A DNA stretch of 11,019 nt from Bacteroidota bacterium (GTDB lineage: Bacteria; Bacteroidota; Bacteroidia; NS11-12g; UBA955). A program made the translations under genes and the position numbers. Shown one piece after another: positions 1 through 7,429 of the stretch (positions are counted from its first letter, which is position 1; each line of letters opens with the position of its first letter). The notes beneath the pieces are model-generated. The model had not been told where the DNA came from. It ran no database searches and saw only the letters and a program-made list of their open reading frames with translations. The stretch lies in the NCBI GenBank assembly GCA_947460045.1, contig CANHGC010000022.1, forward strand, positions 1-11,019. Reading direction: 5' to 3'.

Positions 1-329
1 ACAAGGAGAGCCAAATGCGGGCGGTGTGTGATGTGTGTGTGGAGGTAGAAACGGGTCCGGAATTTGTGACTGGCAGTACGCGAATGAAGGCGGGCACGGC
101 CACCAAAATGGTATTGAATATGATTACCACGAGTGTGATGATTCGATTGGGGCATGTGAAGGACAACAAAATGATTGACATGCAGTTAACCAATCACAAG
201 TTGATTGCGCGCGGCACGAACATGGTGATGGAGGAAACGGGATTGGGTGAGGCGGAGGCCAAATCGCGGTTGATGGCGGCGGGATCGGTGCGCAAGGCGG
301 TTGATCAGTGGCGATCGGAGCAGGTTTGA
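1..329 (+). CDS. murQ: N-acetylmuramic acid 6-phosphate etherase, C-terminal part (5' end outside window)
   Basis: MurQ cleaves the lactyl ether of MurNAc-6-phosphate to give GlcNAc-6-phosphate and D-lactate in cytoplasmic cell-wall recycling. The visible part is about 108 residues, roughly the last third of a protein that is usually near 270-300 residues. It carries the family signature GPEFVTGSTRMKAGTATK, followed by VLNMITTSVMIRLGHV and the MIDMQLTNHKL segment, all typical of the SIS-fold sugar-phosphate binding region. The frame is open to the left edge (codons from base 3), and the ATG at 15 is internal, not the start. The catalytic glutamates known for the family lie in the missing N-terminal part, so activity cannot be judged. 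It ends with TGA at 327-329 and converges on the DUF2452 gene 25 nt away. Confidence 0.93.
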   Translation, partial: KESQMRAVCDVCVEVETGPEFVTGSTRMKAGTATKMVLNMITTSVMIRLGHVKDNKMIDMQLTNHKLIARGTNMVMEETGLGEAEAKSRLMAAGSVRKAVDQWRSEQV

Positions 330-347
330 GGGGATCGGAAGGTTGAG

Positions 348-365
348 TCCTGCCTTAGGCGAGGA
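348..365. terminator. Small hairpin in the murQ/DUF2452 convergent gap, possible bidirectional terminator
   Basis: TCCTGCC (348-354) pairs with GGC plus AGGA (358-365), with TTA as the loop and one bulged G at 361. On the + strand it is followed by only TTTCCC. The loop is the stop codon of the minus-strand DUF2452 gene. The placement between two converging genes is right for a terminator, but the stem is short and there is no real T-tract, so this is a weak call. Confidence 0.25.
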
Positions 366-810
366 TTTCCCAGGTGCGATCTGCGAGCAATCTCACAGTA
401 TTTAAGAACGTATATGGCGCATTTTTTCCCCATTCATAGGGCGCTACCATGCTGAGGACTTGTGATCCATCATCTTTTTGGTATACGTGGTAAATGCCAT
501 GAATTACGGGCTCAAAATTGATATCGGCTTTGTAAATGGCATGAGACAGCGTGAGGCGTTCTTCGATGGCTTTGGCTTGTTTCATCAGCAATTCTGCCTG
601 CTTTTTGAGCATGGTGATTTGCTGTTCGGCCTGATGCTGCATGCTTTCATGGGCATTGGCAACCAACAATCGTTTGTCGATGGGTTCAATTTTCGGCGAA
701 CTCACGCTCAGTGCGTAGGGTGCGCTGTGCGATTCTCCCTGAAATAGGGCGTCTTTGAGTACGAGTGGCCGATTATCGGGTTGGGTATCGTTGGGGTTGT
801 CTATCGACAT
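355..810 (-). CDS. DUF2452 family protein
   Basis: A 151-residue protein that I assign to DUF2452 from its overall pattern. It has a PYALSVSSPKIEPID segment (residues 31-45), a long Gln/Lys/Glu-rich helix likely to form a coiled coil (about 48-92), then IYHVYQKDDGSQVLSMVAPYEWG (106-128) and a C-terminal TWEIL. The family has no established biochemical role that I can cite. No signal peptide or membrane segment is visible, so it is probably cytoplasmic. It is the last gene of the minus-strand cluster, starting 15 nt after the asd stop, so it is probably co-transcribed with asd. That neighbourhood alone does not assign a function. Confidence 0.85.
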   Translation of the reverse strand: MSIDNPNDTQPDNRPLVLKDALFQGESHSAPYALSVSSPKIEPIDKRLLVANAHESMQHQAEQQITMLKKQAELLMKQAKAIEERLTLSHAIYKADINFEPVIHGIYHVYQKDDGSQVLSMVAPYEWGKNAPYTFLNTVRLLADRTWEILA

Positions 811-825
811 GAAAAAACTAACAAA

Positions 826-1833
826 TTAGTTTCGGAAAAGTTCCTGCGCCCAATCTTTTTGTAGCAGCAGTTCGGCGATTTGCACGGCATTGGTGGCGGC
901 GCCTTTTCTGAGATTGTCTGATACCACCCACATATTGAGTGTATTTGGTGCTGAATCGTCGCGTCGAATCCTACCTACAAAAACATCATCGAGGTTGTGA
1001 CTGGTGATGGGCATGGGGTATAGGTTGTTGGCGGGATCATCTTGGAGGGTAATTCCGGGAGATTTTGCCAGGGTGGATTTGATTTCTTCGATATCGAAAG
1101 GGTGCGCAAATGCGGCGTTGATGCTTTCAGAGTGGCCGCCGATGGCAGGAATTCTCACGGTGGTTGCGGTGATTTTGAGATCAGGCAGTTCCATGATTTT
1201 GCGTGTTTCCACCATCATTTTCCATTCTTCTTTGGTGTAGCCATTGTCCATGAACACATCGATGTGTGGCAGTGCATTGAAATCGATGGGGTGGGGGTAA
1301 ACGGTTTCGCCTGGGGTGTTGTTGCGTTCGTTTTGGAGTTGGGTTACGGCTTTTTGACCGGTTCCGGTGACGCTTTGATAGGTACTCACCACCACGCGAA
1401 TCATTTGATAGGCATCGTGAAGGGGTTTGAGCGCTACCACCATTTGGATGGTAGAGCAGTTGGGGTTGGCGATGATTCTGTGATGCGGTTGGATGGCACT
1501 GGGATTCACCTCTGGCACTACCAAGGGTACATCGGGGTTCATTCGCCAAGCGCTGGAATTGTCTATGACGATGGTGTTGTTGGCGGCGAATTTGGGCGCC
1601 CATTCAGTACTTACAGATCCACCTGCACTGAAAATGGCGATGTGTGGTTTGGCGTCTACGGCTTGTTGCAGGCCAATTACGGGGTAATCTTTGCCTTTGA
1701 ATGTAACGATTTTACCAACGCTTCTTTCAGAGGCTGTGGGCAGAAATTCGGTTACGGGGAAATTGCGTTCTGCCAGTACTTCTAGCATTTTAGTACCCAC
1801 CAATCCGGTGGCGCCTACAACAGCGATTTTCAT
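826..1833 (-). CDS. asd: Aspartate-semialdehyde dehydrogenase
   Basis: Asd reduces aspartyl-4-phosphate to aspartate-4-semialdehyde with NADPH, the branch point to lysine/diaminopimelate, threonine and methionine. The 335-residue protein is of normal length for the family. It begins with the NADP-binding GATGLVG loop (residues 7-13), then SAGGSVSTEWAPKFA (69-83). The catalytic cysteine is Cys126 in NPNCST, Gln153 follows in the STYQSVTGTG stretch, and the substrate-binding Arg227 and catalytic His234 lie in RIPAIGGHSESIN. The VETRKI segment (208-213) is also conserved. All key residues are present. The start at 1833 places the NADP loop at the correct distance from the N-terminus. The gene lies 1 nt after the lipoprotein stop, which indicates tight co-transcription and probably translational coupling. 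Confidence 0.97.
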   Translation of the reverse strand: MKIAVVGATGLVGTKMLEVLAERNFPVTEFLPTASERSVGKIVTFKGKDYPVIGLQQAVDAKPHIAIFSAGGSVSTEWAPKFAANNTIVIDNSSAWRMNPDVPLVVPEVNPSAIQPHHRIIANPNCSTIQMVVALKPLHDAYQMIRVVVSTYQSVTGTGQKAVTQLQNERNNTPGETVYPHPIDFNALPHIDVFMDNGYTKEEWKMMVETRKIMELPDLKITATTVRIPAIGGHSESINAAFAHPFDIEEIKSTLAKSPGITLQDDPANNLYPMPITSHNLDDVFVGRIRRDDSAPNTLNMWVVSDNLRKGAATNAVQIAELLLQKDWAQELFRN

Positions 1834-1834
1834 T

Positions 1835-2104
1835 TTATTTGTTGGTGTGGGCTTGGAAAGGTGTACTGTTTGGTGGCGTTGAAGGCACGGTTTCGGTGGT
1901 TACATCACCGGGTTTGGTTGGTTGCGTGTCTTTCGCCGTGGTATCCTGATATAGATCATCGAACATGGCTTCATTGCTGAGGCTATCGAGGGAGTCTTGT
2001 GTGTGTTTTTCTGCCTCATTGAATGCGCCTTCGGGGTTGTTGGAGCAGGCAGCCAATGCAGTGATGGCGATGATGGCTGTGGCGATGGGAAAGTTGTATT
2101 TCAT
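1835..2104 (-). CDS. Small predicted lipoprotein
   Basis: An 89-residue protein with a type II signal peptide: Lys2, a hydrophobic stretch FPIATAIIAITALA, and a lipobox LAAC with Cys20 as the lipidated residue. The mature part (about 70 residues) is low-complexity and rich in Asp, Thr, Ser and Pro (for example TETVPSTPPNSTPF), with no recognisable domain, so it is probably a flexible, surface- or periplasm-exposed tail. I recognise no family. It sits 2 nt after the TrpF-like gene and 1 nt before asd. The reading frame is supported by the clear lipobox and the tight spacing. Its function is unknown, and the link to asd may be only shared transcription. Confidence 0.75.
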   Translation of the reverse strand: MKYNFPIATAIIAITALAACSNNPEGAFNEAEKHTQDSLDSLSNEAMFDDLYQDTTAKDTQPTKPGDVTTETVPSTPPNSTPFQAHTNK

Positions 2105-2106
2105 GA

Positions 2107-2595
2107 TTACCAGATTTCAAGTGTTTCGAGGAGGTCGTTCCAAAGGTCGTAATTTTTCATACCTACGATGGTTTCCTTTTCACAATTTAGGGAAATGGCA
2201 TCGTGGTTGAAGTTTTTGATGGTATCGGCCGATGTAGATTGTGGATCGACGAGGAATATTTGAGTTTTTTCGCTGTTCGATACGGTTGCGATGGTCTGGT
2301 TGAGCAGCAACCATTCTACATTGGGGTTGGGTAGGCAAGATTGCCAAAATTCATGGTCTTCGACAGGGCATTCAATGGCTTCCACAGGTAGGATGTTGCA
2401 CCAGCTGATTGCCATGTCTTTGAGATCTCTGTGGGGCAGTTCGAGGGTGAGTTTTGGTCCGGCGCACCAGCCAATGATTTCTTGAACTTGGGAAATGGGT
2501 AGATCGCCCACGGTGAATCCGATCCATTCTGCCATGGCGGCGGCGGCATAGCGCGCATCGGAGAGATCTTGTATGTGATTAAATTTGATTTTCAT
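2107..2595 (-). CDS. TrpF-like (phosphoribosylanthranilate isomerase-related) TIM-barrel protein, probably not an isomerase
   Basis: A 162-residue protein, shorter than the roughly 200 residues of TrpF. The N-terminus has the TrpF-like layout of a KI start, a short strand, then LSDARYAAAAMAEWIGFTVGD (residues 11-31), where TrpF has its EDA..A...GAD.LGFVF helix-strand. The C-terminus TIVGMKNYDLWNDLLETL (142-159) matches the last strand/helix of the barrel (G-x-K then an amphipathic helix). The catalytic cysteine of TrpF (KICGI motif) is absent: the equivalent stretch reads KFNHIQ. I therefore infer a divergent, non-TrpF member of this fold, a type I recall in other Bacteroidota with an LSDARYCAGMG-like motif. 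No trp genes are nearby. It is the first gene of a tight cluster and starts 5 nt after the T-tract of the pdhC terminator. Confidence 0.6.
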   Translation of the reverse strand: MKIKFNHIQDLSDARYAAAAMAEWIGFTVGDLPISQVQEIIGWCAGPKLTLELPHRDLKDMAISWCNILPVEAIECPVEDHEFWQSCLPNPNVEWLLLNQTIATVSNSEKTQIFLVDPQSTSADTIKNFNHDAISLNCEKETIVGMKNYDLWNDLLETLEIW

Positions 2596-2600
2596 ATCAT

Positions 2601-2626
2601 AAAAAAGGGCTGCAATTGCAGCCCTT
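2601..2626 (-). terminator. Intrinsic terminator of pdhC
   Basis: Bases 2605-2626 form a perfect 22-bp palindrome with arm AAGGGCTGC, loop AATT and the complementary arm. On the minus strand the stem is followed directly by six T (2606-2601, of which the first two also close the stem). It lies 8 nt after the pdhC stop codon (2635-2637). This is a textbook rho-independent terminator. The downstream gene's ATG (2595-2593) is only 5 nt past the T-tract. Confidence 0.85.
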
Positions 2627-2634
2627 CGAAATTG

Positions 2635-3897
2635 TTATACCAATAATCGGTAGGGCTCTTCCAAGAATTCTTTGAGTGTTTTGAGGAACTGGGCTCCCAT
2701 GGCACCATCTACTACGCGGTGGTCACAGCTGAGAGTCACTTTCATGGTTTTTACCGGTTTGATTTCACCGTTCACAACACCTACGGTGTCTTTCACGGTG
2801 CCAACGGCCAAAATACAAGCATCTGGTGGGTTGATGATGGCGGTGAATTCATCGATGCCAAACATGCCCAAGTTGCTAATGGTGAAGGTGTTGCCTGCCC
2901 AATCTTGTGGTTGAAGTTTCTTCTCTTTGGCTTTTTTGCCGTATTCTTTTACTTCGCTGCTGATTTGACTCAATGATTTGTTATCGGCGAAGCGTACTAC
3001 GGGAACCAACAATCCATCTTCTACTGCCATGGCCACTCCGATGTGGATGTGGTGGTTGTAGCGAATTTTGGTGCCCAACCAGCTAGAGTTGATGTTTGGA
3101 TTTTTGCGAAGTGCAGCGGCAGCGGCTTTGATGACCAAATCGTTCATGGAAATCTTCACATCGCTCACGGTGTTCATTTGCTCGCGGGCTTGTGTGGCTT
3201 TGTCCATGTTGATTTCCAAGGTAAGATAGAAGTGTGGCGCTGAAAACTTGCTTTCGCCCAATCTGCCGGCGATGGTTTTGCGCATTTGCGACACGTTTAC
3301 TTCGTGGAAACTTTCAGTACCGGCGGCCATGGTGGTTGCAACAGGGGCTGCTGCGGTTGTGGTGGCAGGGGTAAAGGTTTCTATGTCTTTTTTCACGATT
3401 CTGCCGTTTTCGCCAGAACCATTGATATCATTTATGTTGATGCCTTTTTCCGCGGCCAATTTTTTGGCGAGGGGACTGGCTTTCAATCGATCGCCGTCTG
3501 CATGGGTTGTTGCGGGTTGAGCAATGGTAGCAGCGGGTGCTGCAGGTGCTTCAACTACTGGGGCAACAGGGGTTGTGGGTGCTGAAGTTTCAGCTACAGC
3601 CACGGGGGCTGCTGCGGATGCGGCAGGGGCTGAACCCAACAAGGATTTGAAATCCTCGCCTGGTGCACCTACTACAGCGATGATGCTATCTACCGGTGTG
3701 GTATCGCCTTCATTCAACGCCAAATGTAGGATGGTTCCTTTGGCGTAGACCTCCATGTCCATGGTGGCTTTGTCGGTTTCTACTTCTGCCAAAATATCTC
3801 CGCTTTTCACGGAATCACCTACTTTGTAGTTCCACTTAACGATGACACCTTCTGTCATGGTGTCACTCATTTTGGGTAATCTAACAACTTCTGCCAT
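2635..3897 (-). CDS. pdhC: Pyruvate dehydrogenase E2, dihydrolipoamide acetyltransferase
   Basis: E2 is the core of the pyruvate dehydrogenase complex and transfers acetyl groups from lipoamide to CoA. I place the start at 3897 (420 residues), because MAEVVRLPKMSDTMTEG is the normal E2 N-terminus and a -7-like box lies at 3913-3920; an in-frame ATG at 3915 would add six residues and overlap that box. Domain order: a single lipoyl domain (about 1-77) with lipoyl Lys43 in ETDKATMD, an Ala/Pro/Thr/Val-rich linker (about 88-133), a peripheral-subunit-binding domain (about 138-174, ASPLAKKLAAEKG), a second linker, and the catalytic domain (about 195-420) with His393 and Asp397 in DHRVVDG. The acyltransferase for another 2-oxo acid complex is less likely, because the SDTMTEG start is typical of pyruvate E2. 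E1 and E3 genes are not in the window. Confidence 0.93.
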   Translation of the reverse strand: MAEVVRLPKMSDTMTEGVIVKWNYKVGDSVKSGDILAEVETDKATMDMEVYAKGTILHLALNEGDTTPVDSIIAVVGAPGEDFKSLLGSAPAASAAAPVAVAETSAPTTPVAPVVEAPAAPAATIAQPATTHADGDRLKASPLAKKLAAEKGININDINGSGENGRIVKKDIETFTPATTTAAAPVATTMAAGTESFHEVNVSQMRKTIAGRLGESKFSAPHFYLTLEINMDKATQAREQMNTVSDVKISMNDLVIKAAAAALRKNPNINSSWLGTKIRYNHHIHIGVAMAVEDGLLVPVVRFADNKSLSQISSEVKEYGKKAKEKKLQPQDWAGNTFTISNLGMFGIDEFTAIINPPDACILAVGTVKDTVGVVNGEIKPVKTMKVTLSCDHRVVDGAMGAQFLKTLKEFLEEPYRLLV

Positions 3898-3912
3898 AAT
3901 CGTATTGACTTG

Positions 3913-3920
3913 CAAACTTA
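3913..3920 (-). promoter_or_regulatory. Bacteroidota-type -7 box upstream of pdhC
   Basis: On the minus strand the bases read TAAGTTTG, matching the Bacteroidota -7 consensus TAnnTTTG, with 15 nt between the box and the ATG at 3897. A transcription start about 5-7 nt after the box would exclude the upstream ATG at 3915. No convincing TTG at the -33 position is visible, so the promoter is inferred from one element only. Confidence 0.45.
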
Positions 3921-4121
3921 CAAGTTTTTTGTTTGATCAGGGTATTTTGGTGGGGGATTTTATGAATTCTTGTTGACTTTTTGGGCGATTTTGGTGTGCC
4001 AAAAGTACAATAAGTGTCAGTTTAACGCTTGTGTGCAGGTTGGGGTAGCTTGTATTTTGATTGCGTGGGATTTTTTTTGAGAATATTGTGGGTGGGATAT
4101 CACATAACGGGGTGAATGGGT
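3921..4121. other. Divergent intergenic region between pdhC and thyA
   Basis: About 200 nt between the two predicted -7 boxes, rich in T and G on the + strand, with T8 near 4070-4078. It should hold the upstream promoter parts of both genes, but I see no clear -33 elements, operator repeats or RNA gene. A 74-codon minus-strand frame at 4161-3937 has no recognisable content, overlaps the thyA start and is not accepted as a gene. Confidence 0.5.
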
Positions 4122-4129
4122 TAAATTTG
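4122..4129 (+). promoter_or_regulatory. Bacteroidota-type -7 box upstream of thyA
   Basis: TAAATTTG matches TAnnTTTG exactly and ends 19 nt before the thyA ATG, giving a predicted leader of roughly 12-14 nt. The -33 region (about 4095-4104) lacks TTG, so only one of the two elements is visible. Confidence 0.45.
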
Positions 4130-4148
4130 CCCAACCCCTTATCTATCC

Positions 4149-4952
4149 ATGAGTTCAGCATTTGTATACGAAGATTTTTTGCGGCATGTACTGGCCCACG
4201 GCGACCACAAATCGGATCGTACCGGAACGGGCACGGTGAGTGTGTTTGGCGGACAGTTGCGTTTTGATTTGCAACAAGGGTTTCCGTTAATCACCACCAA
4301 AAAGGTGCATTTGAAGAGCATCGTTTACGAATTGTTGTGGTTTTTGAGAGGGGAAACCAACACGGCTTATTTGAAGGAGCACGGGGTGAGCATTTGGGAT
4401 GAATGGGCCGATGCAGACGGTAATTTGGGTCCGGTGTATGGCAAGCAATGGCGTTCATGGGAGGCCAAAGACGGCAGTGTCATCGACCAAATTTCGGAGG
4501 CATTATCGCTCATCAAAAACAGCCCTGACAGTCGGAGGATATTGGTGAATGCGTGGAATGTGGGCGAAATCAAGCAGATGGCATTGATGCCTTGCCATAC
4601 CATGTTTCAGTTTTATGTGGCCAACGGAAAATTGAGCTGTCAGTTGTATCAACGCAGTGCAGATTTGTTCTTGGGTGTGCCATTCAACATCGCGAGTTAT
4701 GCTTTATTGACTTTGATGATGGCGCAAGTATGTGGATTGCAGCCGGGTGATTTTGTGCATACGTTTGGCGATGCGCACATTTACAGCAATCACATGGATC
4801 AGGTTCAGTTGCAGTTGTCGCGCGAGCCCAGGCCCTATCCAACGATGAAATTGAATCCTGACGTGAAGGATTTGTTCGATTTCAAATTTGAAGATTTTAC
4901 GTTGGAGGGATACGATCCCCACCCTGGAATCAAGGCACCGGTGGCCATTTAA
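4149..4952 (+). CDS. thyA: Thymidylate synthase
   Basis: ThyA makes dTMP from dUMP, with methylenetetrahydrofolate as methyl donor and reductant. The 267-residue length is close to the 264 of the E. coli enzyme. Arg24 in SDRTGTGT binds phosphate; [14 protein letters not shown] (45-58) and [11 protein letters not shown] (61-71) follow; Arg129-Arg130 (SRR) are the residues donated across the dimer. The nucleophile is Cys149 in [12 protein letters not shown]. Arg169, Asp172 and Asn180 in [18 protein letters not shown] bind dUMP. The C-terminus ends in APVAI, matching the terminal segment that closes over the substrates. All catalytic residues are present. The start at 4149 gives the usual short lead before the SDRTGTGT loop. 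Dihydrofolate reductase, often next to thyA, is not downstream here. Confidence 0.98.
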   Translation: MSSAFVYEDFLRHVLAHGDHKSDRTGTGTVSVFGGQLRFDLQQGFPLITTKKVHLKSIVYELLWFLRGETNTAYLKEHGVSIWDEWADADGNLGPVYGKQWRSWEAKDGSVIDQISEALSLIKNSPDSRRILVNAWNVGEIKQMALMPCHTMFQFYVANGKLSCQLYQRSADLFLGVPFNIASYALLTLMMAQVCGLQPGDFVHTFGDAHIYSNHMDQVQLQLSREPRPYPTMKLNPDVKDLFDFKFEDFTLEGYDPHPGIKAPVAI

Positions 4953-5008
4953 CCGGTTAATTCGTCGAACGGCGAGGGTAGTTCGGTGATATTCCTATTG
5001 CACATTCG

Positions 5009-5016
5009 TAAATTTG
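5009..5016 (+). promoter_or_regulatory. Bacteroidota-type -7 box immediately upstream of the receptor gene
   Basis: TAAATTTG matches TAnnTTTG and ends only 7 nt before the ATG at 5024. If used, transcription would begin within a few bases of the start codon, giving a leaderless or nearly leaderless mRNA. The -33 region (about 4982-4990) has only TTCGG, not TTG. Confidence 0.4.
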
Positions 5017-5023
5017 TAACTTT

Positions 5024-7429
5024 ATGAATTGTCGATTATTAGATCATTTGTGTAGAATCGGGTGTTTGTTGATTGGATTGATTTCCACTGTGGTACAAGC
5101 GCAAACCCCATCTCAAAAGGCGAGTATCAGCGGTTATCTTCGGGAGAAGAGCAGCGGTGAGATGCTCGGAAACGTTGTGGTTGCAGCTGCCCCAAGCAAT
5201 ACCCGAACACTATCGAACAGTTATGGGTTCTTTTCAATTACATTGACGAAAGCACAGCCCCATTGGGTGTATTTCCGGTTTCCTGGCTTTTACACAGACA
5301 GTTTGTATTGGTCGGCCAAGCGGGATACGGCGGTTAACATCGAATTGGATGCCATTCAAACGGCGGAATCGGTGGGGACGGTTGAAATTCGGGCCAAAAA
5401 AACCACCATCGCAGACCGTGCCGACATGAGTAGGATTGATATTCCCGTTCAGCAGATCAAAGACATTCCGGCGTTGTTGGGAGAAAAAGATGTGATGAAG
5501 GTGATTCAATTGATGCCGGGTGTGCAAAAGGGCGGTGAAGGCCAATCGGGGATTTATGTTCGAGGTGGGGGCCCAGATCAGAATTTGATTGTTTTGGATG
5601 AGGCGATTGTTTACAATGCGAGTCATTTGTTTGGATTTTTCTCTCTGTTTAATGGCGATGCCTTGCGGAGTGTGGAATTGGTAAAGGGTGGTTTTCCATC
5701 GCGCTATGGCGGACGTTTATCGAGTGTGATCGATATGAACATGAAAGAAGGCAATAACAAGAAGTTTGCTGGGGAAGTGGGCATTGGGATTATCAGTTCA
5801 AGAGCGGTGTTTGAAGGTCCGATTGTGAAAGGCAAAAGTTCCTTCATGATATCGGGTAGAAGAACCTATTTGGATGCGTTGGTGCAGCCGTTGATCATGG
5901 CAACTACGGGTGGTGCGAATGCGGGTTATTATTTCTACGACATGAATGCCAAGGCCAATTACATTTTATCGGATCGGGATAAATTGTATGTATCGGGGTA
6001 TTTTGGTAGGGACAAATTTTATCTAAACGACAAGACCAATCAAACGCAGTTTAAGACGAATTTTGGGTGGGGGAATCGCACGTTGACCACGCGTTGGAAC
6101 CACCAATTTGATGCAAAAACCTTTGCCAATGCCGCGTTGATCTACAGTCATTATGATTTGAGCATCAAGTTGTTGCAAAAAGAGAACGATACCAGTCAGT
6201 TTGAGTTGGATTATAGCAGTACCATCAACGATTACGGGGTAAAATACGATGTAGATTACAGGCCCAATCCCAAGCATTTGATTCGTTCCGGATTTTCTGT
6301 GATCAATCATCAATTCAGTCCAAGCGCCATTGTATTAAAGGTGGGCAACGATTTCAATTTCAATCGGAAGATCCAAGTGATCAATACTTATGAGAGCGGT
6401 GTGTATGTGGAAGATCAGTGGCGGGAGGGTCGATGGAATTTGTATCCAGGTTTGAGGGTGAGTCATTACGTGGTAGACCAAAAGCAGGTTGTAAATCCTG
6501 AGCCACGGATGAGTGTTGCCTACAATATTCGGAAGGATTTGGCATTGAAGGGCAGTTATGCGTTGATGAATCAGTACATACATTTATTGAGTAGCACGGG
6601 GATTGGTTTGCCAACAGATTTGTGGGTGCCAGCCACGGCCAACGTGAAAGCGATGCAGAGTCAGCAATTTGCGGGTGGTGTAGCGAAGGATTTCAACAAG
6701 GGTTATTCATTGAGTGTTGAAGGGTATTACAAATCCATGAACAACGTGATTACTTATAAGGAGGGCGCTTCATTTTTATTGAACGACGATTTCTTTAATC
6801 CGGGTGTTTCGGTGAACGAAAAAGCTTGGGAGTCTCAGGTGACGAGCGGACAGGGATGGAGTTATGGCACTGAGGTGTTTTTGCAAAAGCAGGTGGGTAA
6901 ATTGAGTGGTTGGATTGGGTATACGCTGAGTTGGACGCAATTGCAGTTTGATCAGGTGAATCAGGGCCAGAAATTTTACGCGAAGTATGATCGCAGGCAC
7001 GACGCTTCTGTGGTGGCGATTTACCGGTTGAACAAATTGTTTACGGCTTCTGCTACTTGGGTATATGGAACGGGCAATGCCATCACGATGCCACAGGGTT
7101 ATTTGCGAGGTTCTGGCCATTACATGGGTTCAATTCCTGAGGTTTGGGATCCAGCGAGTGGCTTTTTTAACAATGAAATCATTGATTACGGCAAGAGAAA
7201 TAGCTTTAGAATGGAGGCCTATCACAGATTGGATGTGGGGTTCCAATTTAGAAAAGAAAAAGCCAGGGGCATTAAAACATGGGAATTGAGTTTTTACAAT
7301 GCGTATAACCGATTCAATCCATTTTTTTACTACGGACAAATGAACGATCAGGGAACGGTTCGGACTTTGAGAAAGGCCACTTTGTTTCCCATGATTCCGT
7401 CTTTGAGTTGGACATTTAAATTTCGTTAA
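5024..7429 (+). CDS. TonB-dependent outer-membrane receptor with carboxypeptidase-regulatory-like domain
   Basis: An 801-residue outer-membrane receptor that should take up a substrate with energy from TonB/ExbBD. A Sec signal peptide spans about residues 1-26, with likely cleavage at VQA|QT. A carboxypeptidase-regulatory-like beta-sandwich follows (about 33-112: ISGYLREKSSGEMLGNVVV ... LSNSYGFFSITL), typical of Bacteroidota SusC/FecA-like receptors. The plug (about 138-240) includes VMKVIQLMPGVQKGGEGQSG, YVRGGGPDQNLIVLDEAIVY and VKGGFPSRYGGRLSSVIDM. The rest is a 22-strand-type barrel rich in alternating aromatic residues, ending LSWTFKFR; the final residue is Arg rather than the usual Phe. 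The substrate cannot be read from the sequence. It overlaps the DUF4249 gene by 1 nt, so the two are co-translated. No sigma/anti-sigma pair or SusD gene is nearby. There is no alternative in-frame ATG before the signal peptide. Confidence 0.92.
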   Translation: MNCRLLDHLCRIGCLLIGLISTVVQAQTPSQKASISGYLREKSSGEMLGNVVVAAAPSNTRTLSNSYGFFSITLTKAQPHWVYFRFPGFYTDSLYWSAKRDTAVNIELDAIQTAESVGTVEIRAKKTTIADRADMSRIDIPVQQIKDIPALLGEKDVMKVIQLMPGVQKGGEGQSGIYVRGGGPDQNLIVLDEAIVYNASHLFGFFSLFNGDALRSVELVKGGFPSRYGGRLSSVIDMNMKEGNNKKFAGEVGIGIISSRAVFEGPIVKGKSSFMISGRRTYLDALVQPLIMATTGGANAGYYFYDMNAKANYILSDRDKLYVSGYFGRDKFYLNDKTNQTQFKTNFGWGNRTLTTRWNHQFDAKTFANAALIYSHYDLSIKLLQKENDTSQFELDYSSTINDYGVKYDVDYRPNPKHLIRSGFSVINHQFSPSAIVLKVGNDFNFNRKIQVINTYESGVYVEDQWREGRWNLYPGLRVSHYVVDQKQVVNPEPRMSVAYNIRKDLALKGSYALMNQYIHLLSSTGIGLPTDLWVPATANVKAMQSQQFAGGVAKDFNKGYSLSVEGYYKSMNNVITYKEGASFLLNDDFFNPGVSVNEKAWESQVTSGQGWSYGTEVFLQKQVGKLSGWIGYTLSWTQLQFDQVNQGQKFYAKYDRRHDASVVAIYRLNKLFTASATWVYGTGNAITMPQGYLRGSGHYMGSIPEVWDPASGFFNNEIIDYGKRNSFRMEAYHRLDVGFQFRKEKARGIKTWELSFYNAYNRFNPFFYYGQMNDQGTVRTLRKATLFPMIPSLSWTFKFR

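Noticed and set aside
1042..1785. Long open frame of 247 codons on the + strand
   Set aside because: It is antisense to asd, whose catalytic motifs are all intact. Its translation is rich in Gly, Val, Phe and His with no family pattern, as expected for a shadow frame.
3248..3748. Several overlapping + strand frames opposite the pdhC linker
   Set aside because: They arise from the Ala/Pro/Thr/Val-rich linker codons of E2 read on the opposite strand, which seldom produce stops.
3937..4161. 74-codon minus-strand frame in the pdhC-thyA gap
   Set aside because: No recognisable domain or signal peptide; it overlaps the thyA start and both predicted promoters.
4949..4960. Perfect palindrome TTAACCGGTTAA at the thyA stop codon
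   Set aside because: There is no loop and no T-tract, so it is unlikely to be a terminator; a 12-bp palindrome alone is not strong evidence for an operator.
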